Assembly (NCBI GenBank): GCA_015179045.1
Contig: WHUZ01000020.1
Coordinates: 620,001-684,000, forward strand
DNA from: Kalaharituber pfeilii
Lineage: Eukaryota; Ascomycota; Pezizomycetes; Pezizales; Pezizaceae
Direction: 5' to 3'
DNA: 64,000 nucleotides
Below the pieces are notes generated by a model, which saw only the letters and a list, made by a program, of their open reading frames with translations, did not search any database and was not told the DNA's origin. Of the stretch, positions 10,410 to 20,508 are shown in pieces (position 1 is the stretch's first letter; every line of letters begins with the position of its first letter). Position numbers and translations under genes: made by a program.

Positions 10410-11790
10410 ATGTGAGAACTTGCAAATAGCAACAAACAATTGGATGAGCAAGCAGTATCCTGCGAAGCCTTCCCCCCTTCCCCTCTTTTTTACTTCTTCC
10501 CTTATTCACATGACAAGCATGCCTCTAGCACCGCCCCCAACAATTCTCACCATGACCTCCACTACAATGCGAGATTCGCAGGTGCATTCAAGAACTGAGG
10601 AATAAAAAAGGATCAAAATACAGCAGGTGATGCGATGGATATGCAGAAGATAGTGAACGGAACAAGCTATGCCTGTTTGTCGATTCAAACAATAGTTTGT
10701 ACAAAAAATGTAACCACTGCAACAGAATTAGACAGATGCGTGAATTTAATGAAGTCAATATCTTGGTGAGTACCAGCTAACCAATTTGACCGATTTCTAC
10801 ATTTTGTCAGTTTAGACGATTTCAAGCTGGTTTTGGGAATCGGCAAATGCTGACAACTTAATAAGAGTACTAGGAATTAAACACTGTTGAAGCACAAAGC
10901 ATTCCGAGTGCCATTAAACGAACTATGCCCACCACTTCCAGATGGATGAAACGAACGAAGAAGCACATGCGTGAGCAATGTGGATCAAGAAGGTGCAAGC
11001 GAATGGGAATCGACAAGTACAGCATGCTGTGCCCAGCGCTACGCCCAGTGCGGTAGATGAATTGGAGGCAAATGAAACTGAAGATAGTACTGATGAGTTG
11101 TGGGCATTGGTGGCAGAGAAGCATGAAGCAGAATAGGAATCCAGTACTTCTGAAGTTGCAACACTCAAGGAAGAAATAGCTGAAGTGAAGGATATAGTAG
11201 CTAGGGCCCAGGAAGAGGTATTGGTACTGCGGGAAGAGCTAAAAGTATTAGGAAGCAAATAGGAGCAACAAAAAAAGGAAATTAGGAAAATGAAAGAAAA
11301 GCGCATATACTACAGTAGCGGAATGGGTCGTCAAAGGTAACAAATCAAAACCAGCTTGAAATCATCCGAAATGTCGAAATCGGTCAAATTACTTAGTTGG
11401 CATTCACCAAGACATTGACTCCATCGAATTTGCACATCTGTCCAATTCTGTTGCAGTGGTCGCATTTTTTGGATGGTGGGCAATGTTCGTCGGTAGGCCA
11501 GAACAGATGAACTGTTGTTTGGATTCACAATTAGGCAGAGCTTGTTTTATTCACTGTCTTCTGCGTATCGCTCACATTACCTGCTGTATTTTGATCCTTT
11601 TCATTCATTGGTTCTTGAAAGCGCCTATGAATTTCCCTGGTAGTGGAGGTCATGGTGAGGATTGTTGCGGTAGGTGCTAGAGGCATGTTGTGTGGATAAG
11701 GGCAGAAGTAAACAAGGGGGGAGGGGGGGAGGCTTTACCGGATACTGCTTACTCATCTAAATGTTTGTTGCTGTTTTTCTTCTCGTAGTT
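10410..11790. repeat. large imperfect inverted repeat inside the LTR element
   Basis: The arms at about 10410-10840 and 11340-11790 are reverse complements over several hundred bases (for example AAGCAGTATCC and GAAGCCTTCCCCCC on the left against GGGGGGAGGCTTTACC and GGATACTGCTT on the right). A spacer of about 500 bp carries the coiled-coil remnant. Confidence 0.7.
10990..11340 (+). pseudogene. coiled-coil (gag-like?) ORF with in-frame TAG codons
   Basis: One frame reads AVDELEANETEDSTDELWALV, stop, then SEVATLKEEIAEVKDIVA and EEVLVLREELKVLG, stop, EQQKKEIRKMKEKR. This is a strong heptad pattern broken by two TAG codons. Position inside the LTR element suggests a decayed gag-like protein, but no nucleocapsid motif is seen, so the identity is a guess. 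Confidence 0.4.
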
Positions 11791-11910
11791 TCGACATTAC
11801 CCTCAACCGCTGGGTCGATTTCGTCGTCTCGCGCATATTCGCATGTTGCTATTGCATACGAGGTTTCATTGTTGCAGATGGCGCTGCTGTTATGCTATCA
11901 CATTTCGGAT

Positions 11911-12158
11911 TTTTTTTTTGTTTTTTATATCATTACTCGCGTGCCGCCCTAGGGGCTATGGCGAGGTTAGGTACATGCGAAAGGAAAGAATTAAGGAAAT
12001 AATGTCCGTCCCCCATAGTCAGCCCGTTGTCCTGTTCGTCCCCCATAATCAATAATTGAAAAACAAGTCAGTAATAGGAAATGTTCTCCGTCGCTCATTG
12101 TCCGTGTTATGAAGAAGTCAGTAATAAGGAAGAAGTAAGTCTGGGAAGTGTTTGCTGC
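11911..12158 (-). mobile_element. LINE-A 3' UTR insertion
   Basis: TSD TCACATTTCGGAT at 11898-11910 and 12159-12171. Poly(T), hairpin, then about 200 bp of 3' UTR. Confidence 0.88.
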
Positions 12159-12282
12159 TCACATTTCGGATCCACTTACCTGCTTACATTGCTGGCCTGA
12201 TCAGGAGCTCAGACTTGGATGGGGGAGATACTGTGATAACTGGCAAGGCGAGCCGACGATAGCAGCAGCCGAATGATGAGTT

Positions 12283-13341
12283 TTGGGCGTGGGCGGACTA
12301 CGCGAGAAAAGCCTCCCCAGAGCCCAAACTGAGAGAACTGGAAAAGTGGCAATACAACGTAGCTCAACACATCACCAAGACCCCCTGGGGCACGAGCAGA
12401 GACCTCACCGAGGGCCTCGCCAACCTGGAGTCTATACAGACCTTCGTGGGGGGCGAGTCTCAAAGGGTGGAGGCCAGGACGCTAAGATTCCGAGGGGAGA
12501 GGAAACGGAAAAAGGAGGAGGACACAATCTATGTCCAGGCCTCATTGGATTGGAAAGAACCCCTTCCCCTGGCGGCGGTAATTCCCCCGAAGGCTGATGC
12601 GGAGAGGGAGGAATGGGAGAGACGCATTGAAGAGGAAGAAGACCAGGGGTGGAAGACGACATACACGGACAGGAGTCGTATAGACGGTCGAACGGGACTG
12701 GGGGTGTGGAAGAAAGAAGGGTCACAGACGATACCAGGATACCTTGGGACGAGAGCACGGTCAACGACGCGGAACTCATAGCAATCGCTAACGCCCTGGA
12801 TCACGGGGACGAAAAAATCTTAATACTCATGGATTCCCAAACGGCAATTGAAAAGGTCAAGGATATACAGTAGCGGAAGGGAAGCCGACACCGGACGGCG
12901 CAGCTGTTGGAGAAATGTTAATCTAGTCCCTCGCTCCTGCGCGGATCGGAGGAATGATTATGCCGGCAGAGGTTTTTGAAGTGCGGCGGAGGCACTGGAT
13001 GAACAGGAATATGTACGGGTTGGTTTTTCATTTTGTTTTTATCATCATTGAAGATCAACGCGAATGAATTGTTATTGAATGCAGTGCTTTTCTGCAACGT
13101 GAACTTTACGTGAATTTTACAGCAGCGCAACTAGCCAGAATCTCATGGGAGAAGAGAGCCCCGAAGGGAGGCCTAGATGTAGCGGTAATGTGGGGAAAGA
13201 GCCACAAGGGCATACAAGGAAACGAAAGAGCAGAGCGGATGGCGAGAATAGGCGTTTTCCTTCAGTACCAGACAGAGACAGTCACAGAAAACGGCTTACG
13301 CATGTGGCCCATGATATATATATATATTAAAAAAAAAAAAA
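12283..13341 (+). mobile_element. 5'-truncated LINE-A with unusual 3' end
   Basis: TSD AATGATGAGTT at 12272-12282 and 13342-13352. Reads from the RT C-terminal region (KLRELEKWQYNVAQHITKTP) into RNase H, which has YTDRS where other copies have YTDGS, plus NDAELIAIA and MDSQTAI. It is interrupted by about 200 bp of foreign sequence near 12915-13115, then WEKRAPKGGLDVAVMWGKSH. The normal 3' hairpin is missing: RNase H sequence jumps to CCATGATATATAT and poly(A). Confidence 0.82.
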
Positions 13342-13506
13342 AATGATGAGTTGATATAGCCGTGACCTCAGTGCAACTCAGGCCGAAGCAACTAAATGCA
13401 CGCTAACATAAGGATCGTCCCAATGGATCGAATGGGTAGAATTGATGGCATATGTTGAGCATCTTAATGGTCTTCTCTCATGTTCTCCCTCGTTTATAAT
13501 GCTAGT

Positions 13507-13540
13507 GGCATGCGAATACTGATATATAAAAAGAAAAATC
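13507..13540 (+). mobile_element. 22-nt LINE-A tail fragment with TSD
   Basis: TSD ATAATGCTAGT at 13496-13506 and 13541-13551. The insert is GGCATGCGAATACTGATAT plus an A-rich tail, only the 3' arm of the hairpin. Confidence 0.8.
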
Positions 13541-13574
13541 ATAATGCTAGTAGTACTTCATGTGAAGTATGTAT

Positions 13575-13834
13575 TGTGGTGACGACGACGGAATGGGTAA
13601 AGGCAAGCTTGGCATGGATAGCACGTAGAGAAAGGGCAGTAGGTGAGGCATTCATGGCTATTATATATAGACTTTCTGTACTTTAACAGATACAATGAAC
13701 AACCTTCTCTTCTCTTCTCTTCTCACCCACGCTTTCGCACTCGCACTCTCATTTGGTCATACGTTCGTTCTGCCAGTTCTCACCGCTCCGGTCCTTCAAG
13801 AGGCAGTAGTGGATACTATCTAGTCTCTCTTACA
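13575..13834 (+). repeat. solo LTR, second family
   Basis: Starts TGTGGTGACGACGACGG and ends TCTCTTACA. Related copies are at 57454-57736 (minus) and 58185-58445 (plus). No clean TSD. Confidence 0.55.
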
Positions 13835-13883
13835 GTGTGTATCGTCATTATCTGATCATTGCAGTACTTGTTCACTTCATCTA

Positions 13884-14639
13884 TTTTTTTTTTTTTTTTT
13901 TTATATCATTGATCGCAGGCCGCCCTACGGGCTATGGTGATTCTGTAGCTAAATAATTATGGATAGATTATTGAGTAAACTCCCCCCACCACTACCACCA
14001 CCACCACCCCCCCTCCCCCCCCCGGGGGGTCCTCTCTCACTCCCCCAGCATCGTCAGCAACTCTTCAATCGGATCTCTCCCTCCTTCTCTCTTCTTTGGT
14101 GGGCACCTTATATGCTCTTCTCCTCCCGGCCACCTCCTCCTCCACACTCTGCACCCCCCCAACAGGTGTGCCTTCGTCTCATCGCTCTCCCCGCACCATC
14201 TGCACTCTGGACCGTCTCCTTCTCCGATCTGCCACCTCCATGCCCTCAAGCCCTTCCCCCCTAGCAGGCCTGCCAATCGACCTATCTCCCTACCCGCTCT
14301 TTCCAACGGTCTGTATGCGATCTTGAGTCTGTCCCTCTCCTCCGCTCTCTCCCTCCTCGCCCTTTGCCTCTGGCCCGCCTCTGTGACCACTTCAGACTTA
14401 TACTGCAACGCCGTGCCCCACCCCGCTGTCCTGTCTGCTCTCTCATTTCCTTCTATCCCTCTATGTGCCTTCACCCACATGACCGCTACGTCCATGTCGC
14501 CCCTCCCCACCCTCGTCTCCCATGCTTTTCTCATCTTGCGTGTGGCACCATCGTGTGCCGGGTCTCCTCCTGCCACGGCCCTCATCCTCCGGATGGCATG
14601 TCTCGAATCGGTCAGTATCAGCAACTCCCCCTCCACCCT
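13884..14639 (-). mobile_element. 5'-truncated LINE-A with intact RNase H C-terminus
   Basis: TSD CACTTCATCTA at 13873-13883 and 14640-14650. The minus strand reads ELLILTDSRHAIRRM, MWVKAHRGIEGNERADRTA and the zinc-binding CRWCGESDETKAHLLGGC (C-X2-C-X8-H-X4-C), open to the stop, then 3' UTR, hairpin and poly(A). The long open frame suggests a fairly young copy. Confidence 0.9.
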
Positions 14640-14815
14640 CACTTCATCTACAAATATCTATTCATTCGTTCTCCTGTAATGAGTTCTGCACTGGTCAACT
14701 CAATGGTAAGACACTGTCATTCTCTACGTTCGTCTCGCATCATGTGCCTACGTACCCATGAACAAGCCAGGTTATCTCATAGCTCACGTGCTATCGCTGT
14801 ATTCCTTACATAAGT

Positions 14816-15840
14816 ACGCAAGTACCGGAATCTAACTTGGGTGAAGAGCCAAGGAGTACCAGTATGACAAAAGCAAGCGGTACGTTGTAGCTATAGCTGG
14901 CACTCGCACCTGCGTGCAGCAGGATATCTCAAATTTGCCCTCTAGAAGCAAGAAAAGTAAGTACTTTGGAGTAACATTTAAGTCAATACTGTAGTTTTAA
15001 TGTAAAGTCGAAGCTCTCATATTGGATCCTGTCATATTGGGGTAATCTCTCTTATGGGATCAACTTTGCCGACCTGAGCCAACTGGACTAGTGGGGATTT
15101 TTGGATATTTTGTCTCATTGGATAAAGCCTGCCTGTACCATGTTTATCCAATATAATAGGTTCGACTGTACTGTGACTGATTATCATATCCATTTGTAGA
15201 TATTGTTGGTTAGATAAGTTGAAGTGCTGAGTGGTCTTTTCGCTGCCAGGTTCTGGGAAATAGAAACTTCGTTTGAATACTGCAGAATCAACCCCCTTCT
15301 CTGCCCTTCACCATACAATCCTTTGATACCTGCAACATCCTAGTCAAGCGCGTGATGTGGTACCCCTACCAATTGCCGAATTAGCAAAGTATGGTACAAG
15401 GAGCCTGCCTCTGACTCATGTCGGAATAGTCCGATTAGATTCACACTTTTCGCGTCTCTGCGGCGGCTGGGCGGCCCGGGTGGACTGCGGAATCTGATAA
15501 GAATCCGGCCTCACAGCAACATGCGACGCTAGGGAGCGGAGCGGAAAGCTTATCGGAGCCTTGGCCCGGTTGCACTAAATCGGCCAGCATAACTGCTTAC
15601 GGGGACGTGCACACGCTTTACCTTGACCATGACAATAAATAGAGCTTCGAAACCCCACACGCTAAGTACATTACCTTAAATAAGAAGTACAACAAAAACT
15701 TTAGACAGGTAATTGAACCATGATTCCAAGAATCATTCGAATCAGAATCTTGGCTGCTAGCTTTATACTATCCAACCTGTACGTATTTGGGGCCAGTCGT
15801 CAATAACCGGGTCTATCTGTGAGTGGCCAGTAAGGAACTG
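14816..15840. other. no gene recognised; holds a small MITE
   Basis: Apart from the element at 15005-15168, no coding or repeat feature was recognised. Confidence 0.4.
15005..15168. mobile_element. pogo/Tigger-like mini-element
   Basis: Ends AAGTCGAAGCTCTCATATTG and, inverted, CAGTCGAACCTATTATATTG, with TA on both flanks (15003-15004, 15169-15170). 164 bp, no ORF. Confidence 0.6.
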
Positions 15841-16085
15841 GGTTCGCCTTCTCTATCCAGTCCCTAACCTTTCCCAACTTTTGAGTTATTGCACTTCCAT
15901 GTACCACAATTGCGTGACCATACTGAGGCAGGCTTAACTGTCGCTTCCTGGTCTACTTTTTTTTTTCTTTTTAATTTAAATCAAGTAACCCCGCTTGCAG
16001 CTGTTCGCCAGAGCAGGGATTCTGGTCTATGGTCCGTTGACTTCTTGCTTGGGGGGTATTTCGTAGTTTTGAGTTGGAGATGGGG
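15840..16085 (-). pseudogene. LINE ORF1 fragment
   Basis: Minus-strand homology to the ORF1 copy at about 2770-2960 (shared TGTACCACAATTG and GAGGCAGG). Interrupted by a LINE-B hairpin (15956-16021). Confidence 0.5.
15956..16021 (-). mobile_element. hairpin-only LINE-B insertion
   Basis: TSD CTGGTCTA at 15948-15955 and 16022-16029. The body ends at the CCCTGC base of the hairpin. Confidence 0.75.
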
Positions 16086-16091
16086 GGGGGA

Positions 16092-16306
16092 TTTTTTTTT
16101 TTTTTTTTTTTTTTCATTACTCGCGTGCCGCCTTTTTAGGCTATGGCGAGGAGCTTATTTTAGTTACATGTGAGAAAGGAAAAAGAAAGTGAACTGAATT
16201 AAACTAAAAAGGGGTGAAAAACTAGCTAGTCTGCTCCGGCCCATCTCAGAGTCTCTACCAACCTGTCTCCCTCCTCATCCACCCCCGGGGGGGGGGGGGG
16301 GGGAGC
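16092..16306 (-). mobile_element. LINE-A 3' end
   Basis: Poly(T), CATTACTCGCGTGCCGCC, hairpin, then 3' UTR up to a G-run at about 16287-16303. The inner stem has an enlarged loop (GCC TAAAAA GGC). Confidence 0.7.
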
Positions 16307-16598
16307 GGGGAGGCGATGTGAGGGTTATGTGGATGCAAGCACACATAGGCATCGAAGGTAATGAGAAGGCGGATGATGGGGCAAAGAAAGCAACCAGGGG
16401 GAGGAGGGACAGGTCAGTAGTCACGGAGGGGGGCTGAAACAGAAGTGGAAGCAGCTGAGGGCAGCTGAAAGGAGGGAGGTAGGGTGTGGAGGGAGGGAAG
16501 GTCATGGGGTGGAGCAGGCGAGCTGCTACCACCTTCACGATGCTGAGGACGGGGAAGGGAATGACGAAGGACTGGAGGTGAAAAATGGAAAGGGAAGG
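16307..16598 (+). pseudogene. LINE-B RNase H fragment
   Basis: Reads VMWMQAHIGIEGNEKADD and SVVTEGG, then RAATTFTMLRTGKGMTKDW with stops between. It aligns with the LINE-B copy at 50924-51864. Confidence 0.7.
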
Positions 16599-18390
16599 GT
16601 TTTTTTTTTTTTTTATATCACATGACCCCGCATGCAGCTATTCGCCATGGCAGGGCCCCTGGGTCTAAACCCTCAAAGCTCGGAGGCAGGCTTATCTCAC
16701 TACCCTTCCACCGCCTCCTCTACAAACGAAAATCGCACCCCCTCTCTGCCACGCCTCCCCGTGGCACGCAAAATAGCTACATCACGCCTCCGCCGCCACC
16801 TTCGAACAAACGAAATAACGCCCCCTCCCCTTCTCATGTTCTCAGCACCCTACAAAACTCCTCCAGCACGTCGATTTCCTCCCCGTTCTCCTGCCGTTCC
16901 ACCCACTTCCTTCTGTCTATATCCAGCCACTCCCCCCAGCCTTCCAGATATATCACCTAATCACACCTGAATGCCAGGTGGTCCGCCGTTTGTTTCTGCC
17001 CACACCTACACACACTTCTCTCTGCCACTTTCCCTATTTTCTCCTCCTACTCCTTACCCATCCCCTTCCCCGTTCTCAGTCTTGTAAAGGTGGTAGCTGC
17101 TCCCATGCTCCACCCCATCACCGCACCCCCTCCGAAGCCTGGCTCCCTTTCTTCCACTGCGCGCAGTCTCCTCCGCTTCTGCCGCAGCCCCCCTTCGGTC
17201 ACCACTGACCTTCCTATCTTGTCCGTCACTCTTTTTGCCTTGACGTCTGCCACCTCATTGCTTGCGATGCCAATATGAGCTTTCACCTACATCAGCTTGA
17301 CATCTCTCTCTCTCTCTCTCTCTCTCACGTCCCCTTTTTCTTCCTCTCTGCAATCACATCCAATACTCTCCTTAGGTCCTCAGTTTGTGCCCCCCCCTGG
17401 GTTTCCGCCTTTCTCACTGCCGCTATTGCAGCCTGCGAGTCTGTTAGTACCACTAGATTTGCCAATACCAGGACCGCCTTTTCTATCTCCTTCCTCATCC
17501 CCTTAATTTCTCCATCCCATACTGTGGTGCCTGTCCCTATCTCTTCGCCTCCTTCCCCAACCCACTTCCAAAATCCCCCACCTACCCTCCCTTTTTCATT
17601 GATGCTACTGTCTGTATATATGGCTCTTGCCCCTTGTATCATTCAGTAGATTGACGCATCCCATTCTTCTCTCCCACCTCCTTTGCGTCCCTCCCTCTAT
17701 GCCCTTCCACATCCACTACTGTATATCTCTCTCCCCATGACACTTTATCTACTGCCTCTGGCATGATAAAGCTAACTGTGCTCTATATCCTACCAGCAAC
17801 TGACTTGAACCCATCCCTCTTCCTTGTCACCGAGCTAATGTCCCAGTCTCTGCAGTCTCTCCCTCTCTCCTCCTCTTCCCCTTCTTCTTGAAAATCAGCT
17901 GTCTATACATCGCCGCATCCTTCTGTGTTTTCTATGCTCTGTGCCATGAAGCACGCCTATATGGCATCTAATGCTGTTTCTGCGGACTCTACTCCAGTAA
18001 TCCAGTTGACTTTCTCTCTTGCCGCTTCATGAACTACTCCTGTTACCTTTCTCAGTATCTGGTACTAAATCTTCTCCATCTCCCTCTACTACTCCTTCTG
18101 CCCCTGTCATTTGATCTCAGCTCCCCACATCATCACAGCCCTAATTATTCCCGTATAAAGTTGCTGCCAACTCCTAGGGCTCATCTCCCACTGACCTACA
18201 CCCAACCCTATTATTACCCCTATTAATTTTCTTGCCTTCTCAATCCTAGCCTTCCAGTAGAAGTCAGAGTCAAGCATTGAGTTTAATATTACTCCTAGCT
18301 ACTTCACCCTCTCCACCTCATACCTTCTCCTCTTTCCCCTTCGAAACACAATATCTTTATGTTTGGCTAGTTCTAGAGGCAGCCTTGTTA
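16599..18390 (-). mobile_element. LINE-B, 5'-truncated (RT C-terminus, RNase H, 3' end)
   Basis: The minus strand begins in the RT thumb region (LGVILNSMLDSDFYWKARIE) and runs through RNase H (YTDSSINEKGRVGGGFWK; VVLTDSQAAIAAV; MWVKAHIGIASNEVADVKAK) to the LINE-B hairpin. Several stops and a (CT)n expansion near 17310-17336 break it. This is the longest RT-RNase H LINE-B copy here. Confidence 0.85.
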
Positions 18391-19090
18391 TATTCAAGAG
18401 TAGTTATATAGAAAATTAAATCTGTTCTAGTTAATACCCAGTTCCAGGTAAGTTGTTTAACACACTTCAACTACTTTTCTCTACTTGGATTGAACCTCTA
18501 CGACGCTCTACGTTGCGTCTTGCCCAACCTTCCGCGTGGAATGTACGCACCCATGTACCCATGCGTACAAGCTACGATTGATAGATTGGCTGCATGCGAT
18601 ATGCGACATCTGGTGTTGCAGTGGTGGAATTGCAATATAAAGGCCGGATTTTACCCCATGGAGTAATTTACACTATTCAATTCAAGATTGGCTTTTTTAG
18701 GATTACACGCTTTCATTTAATAATAGAGAGAATGGTAGCTATATGGAGGCTTCTATAAAAATACTTTTTAGACAGACTTCCGTATATGATACCACCCAAA
18801 AACATGTGACAACAGAAAAAATATGCAATGTTTAGAATTTATACTCAAAGAAGCAAATTCCGCATATTAGAGTAACTGCTAATATTGAAATTGCATTAGA
18901 TTAGAGCTAAAGATGCATGAGACGATGCCATGGCCAGCTCGGACTTGTGCTGAGACCCAGGCTGAGATCAGGCGATCAAAAATGGGGTAGGCGGTCAGTC
19001 CCGGGAGGTTTTGGGACACAGTTAAAAATAGACAGCATAGTGAACTGAACTCTCTAATGATAAGTCCCTCAACATACAGGCTCAAACTGG
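18391..19090. other. no gene recognised
   Basis: AT-rich, short ORFs only. Confidence 0.4.
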
Positions 19091-19262
19091 TGATGGTATT
19101 AGTATTTGCGCGAACTGGTCTGCCTGAACCGGCGTGAATAGCCTGAATCGGCCTGCATGTTTCAGGCTGGCCCAGGCCATCAGAAGCTCCGCCGGGCCGC
19201 CGAAGACGGTTTCAGTCCTGCCAAGCCAGGCCGGTTGGGAACACTGCCTGGCAGCAATACAT
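19090..19262. repeat. GGCCTGAAC-type repeats, remnant like the hAT-type element at 52 kb
   Basis: Repeated GCCTGAAYCGGC motifs resemble the subterminal array in 52224-53000; no terminal repeats found. Confidence 0.4.
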
Positions 19263-19265
19263 TTA

Positions 19266-19815
19266 GAGCCACCTGGGAGAAGAGAGCAACGAAGAGACCG
19301 ATAGAGGTAGCAGTAATTCATCTCTCCGTATTTCGTTATTTATTCCCTTTGTGCTTAACCTGGCCATAGCCCACAGGGCAGCACGCGAGTAATGATATTA
19401 AAAAAAAAAAATGTGGGTCAAGAGTTACAAAGGATAAATTTTTTTTTTTTAGATCATTACTCGCGTGCCGCCATACGGACTACTGTATGGCGAGATTAGG
19501 TACATATGAGAAACTAGTAACGGACATAAAATCAGAACAATGCGCGGTGAAAAGAAACCCCGAAAAATCGTAATCAACGTCCCGCCCACTCCAGCATCTC
19601 CGATAGGGGGTCTCTCTCGCCTTATAAAGGACTAGAAGGCAATCAGGAGGCAGACAACGCACAAAGGAGAGAAACAGGCCGGACCTGAGCTACCATCTCT
19701 TACTGTCCGCTCCAGAGGTTGAGCGCACTAGCGCACACATTGGGAGTGCTGGGAGGGTAAGACTTGAGAACCTAGAGGTTTAGGATTGGAAAGGGGGATG
19801 GTCCAGAATACCATC
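19266..19815 (+). pseudogene. decayed LINE-A RNase H region, interrupted twice
   Basis: Reads ATWEKRATKRPIEVAV, then MWVKSYKG, then LEGNQEADNAQR. A plus LINE-A tail (about 19320-19411) and a minus LINE-A 3' UTR (about 19440-19610) separate the blocks. Many stops. Confidence 0.6.
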
Positions 19816-20198
19816 CTTGCTACCATAATATATCGATGGCAAGTTGGGTGCCGTTCCTTGTAACTAGCTGCCACTACTAGTATTCTTTTATGACGGTTCT
19901 AATCCTTGACTTAACATGGAGAAAACAACTACTTATGCAAACCTATGAATGAGGCCATCGATAGAAGGAGAGGAAGAAATATATAGAAACCTGACCGTAC
20001 AATGGAATAAGGAGAGACATGTCCAGTCAGCTAAATCATAATGCCATACTTATGGTGGGTTAGATAACATTTGCTTGCGAAGAAGAAAAAGTTGAGAAAA
20101 AAATTAAAAGAATCAAACCGCGGGGACTTGCGGGAAACAAAAAACACGTTAGAATATCTACAACCACGGGCGACTGGACTTGATCTGGGGAGAGATAT
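19816..20198. other. no gene recognised
   Basis: Nothing recognised on either strand. Confidence 0.4.
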
Positions 20199-20209
20199 GC
20201 CTAATTGAG

Positions 20210-20271
20210 TGCCCTGCCATGGCGAACAGCTACAAGCGGGGTCACGTGAAATTAAAAAAAAAAAAAAAAAG
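20210..20271 (+). mobile_element. hairpin-only LINE-B insertion
   Basis: TSD GCCTAATTGAG at 20199-20209 and 20272-20282. The body starts two bases before CCCTGCC. Confidence 0.9.
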
Positions 20272-20292
20272 GCCTAATTGAGCCAATATTGA

Positions 20293-20432
20293 TTGCTGTC
20301 ATTTTCCCTATCCTTGCGCTCAGACATAATCCACTTGTATTCCTTTGAATGTAATCTTTTCCCTTTTATGTATTTAAACCTCGCCATAGCCCATAGGGCG
20401 GCACGCGAGTAATGATATAAAAAAAAAAAAAA
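20293..20432 (+). mobile_element. short LINE-A 3' insertion, abutting the previous one
   Basis: TSD GAGCCAATATTGA at 20280-20292 and 20433-20445. The TSDs of the two adjacent insertions overlap, so one landed at the edge of the other. Confidence 0.9.
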
Positions 20433-20508
20433 GAGCCAATATTGAGTGGCCGCGATTCCTGTTCTCAATTGAAAGACTGTGCCGGCTCATGCACATGCAC
20501 ACACTCTT

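Larger units (their letters stand above)
7992..14810 (+). mobile_element. LTR retrotransposon, both LTRs swollen by nested insertions
   Basis: Both LTRs begin TGTGATAACTGGCAAG and end ATTCCTTACA. The element is flanked by TAAGT at 7987-7991 and 14811-14815, a perfect 5-bp TSD. A purine-rich tract, GGGGGAGATA, lies directly before the 3' LTR and is a plausible polypurine tract. The internal part (10126-12231) has no recognisable protease, RT or integrase, so the element looks non-autonomous. The superfamily is unresolved. Confidence 0.7.
12232..14810 (+). repeat. 3' LTR interrupted by two LINE-A copies, a solo LTR and a tail fragment
   Basis: LTR sequence is at 12232-12282, 13342-13574, 13835-13883 and 14640-14810. 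Every gap is an identifiable insertion. Confidence 0.7.

Noticed and set aside
14364..14813. 149-aa and other long plus-strand ORFs in 14.0-14.8 kb
   Set aside because: Antisense shadows of the RNase H frame in the minus LINE-A copy.
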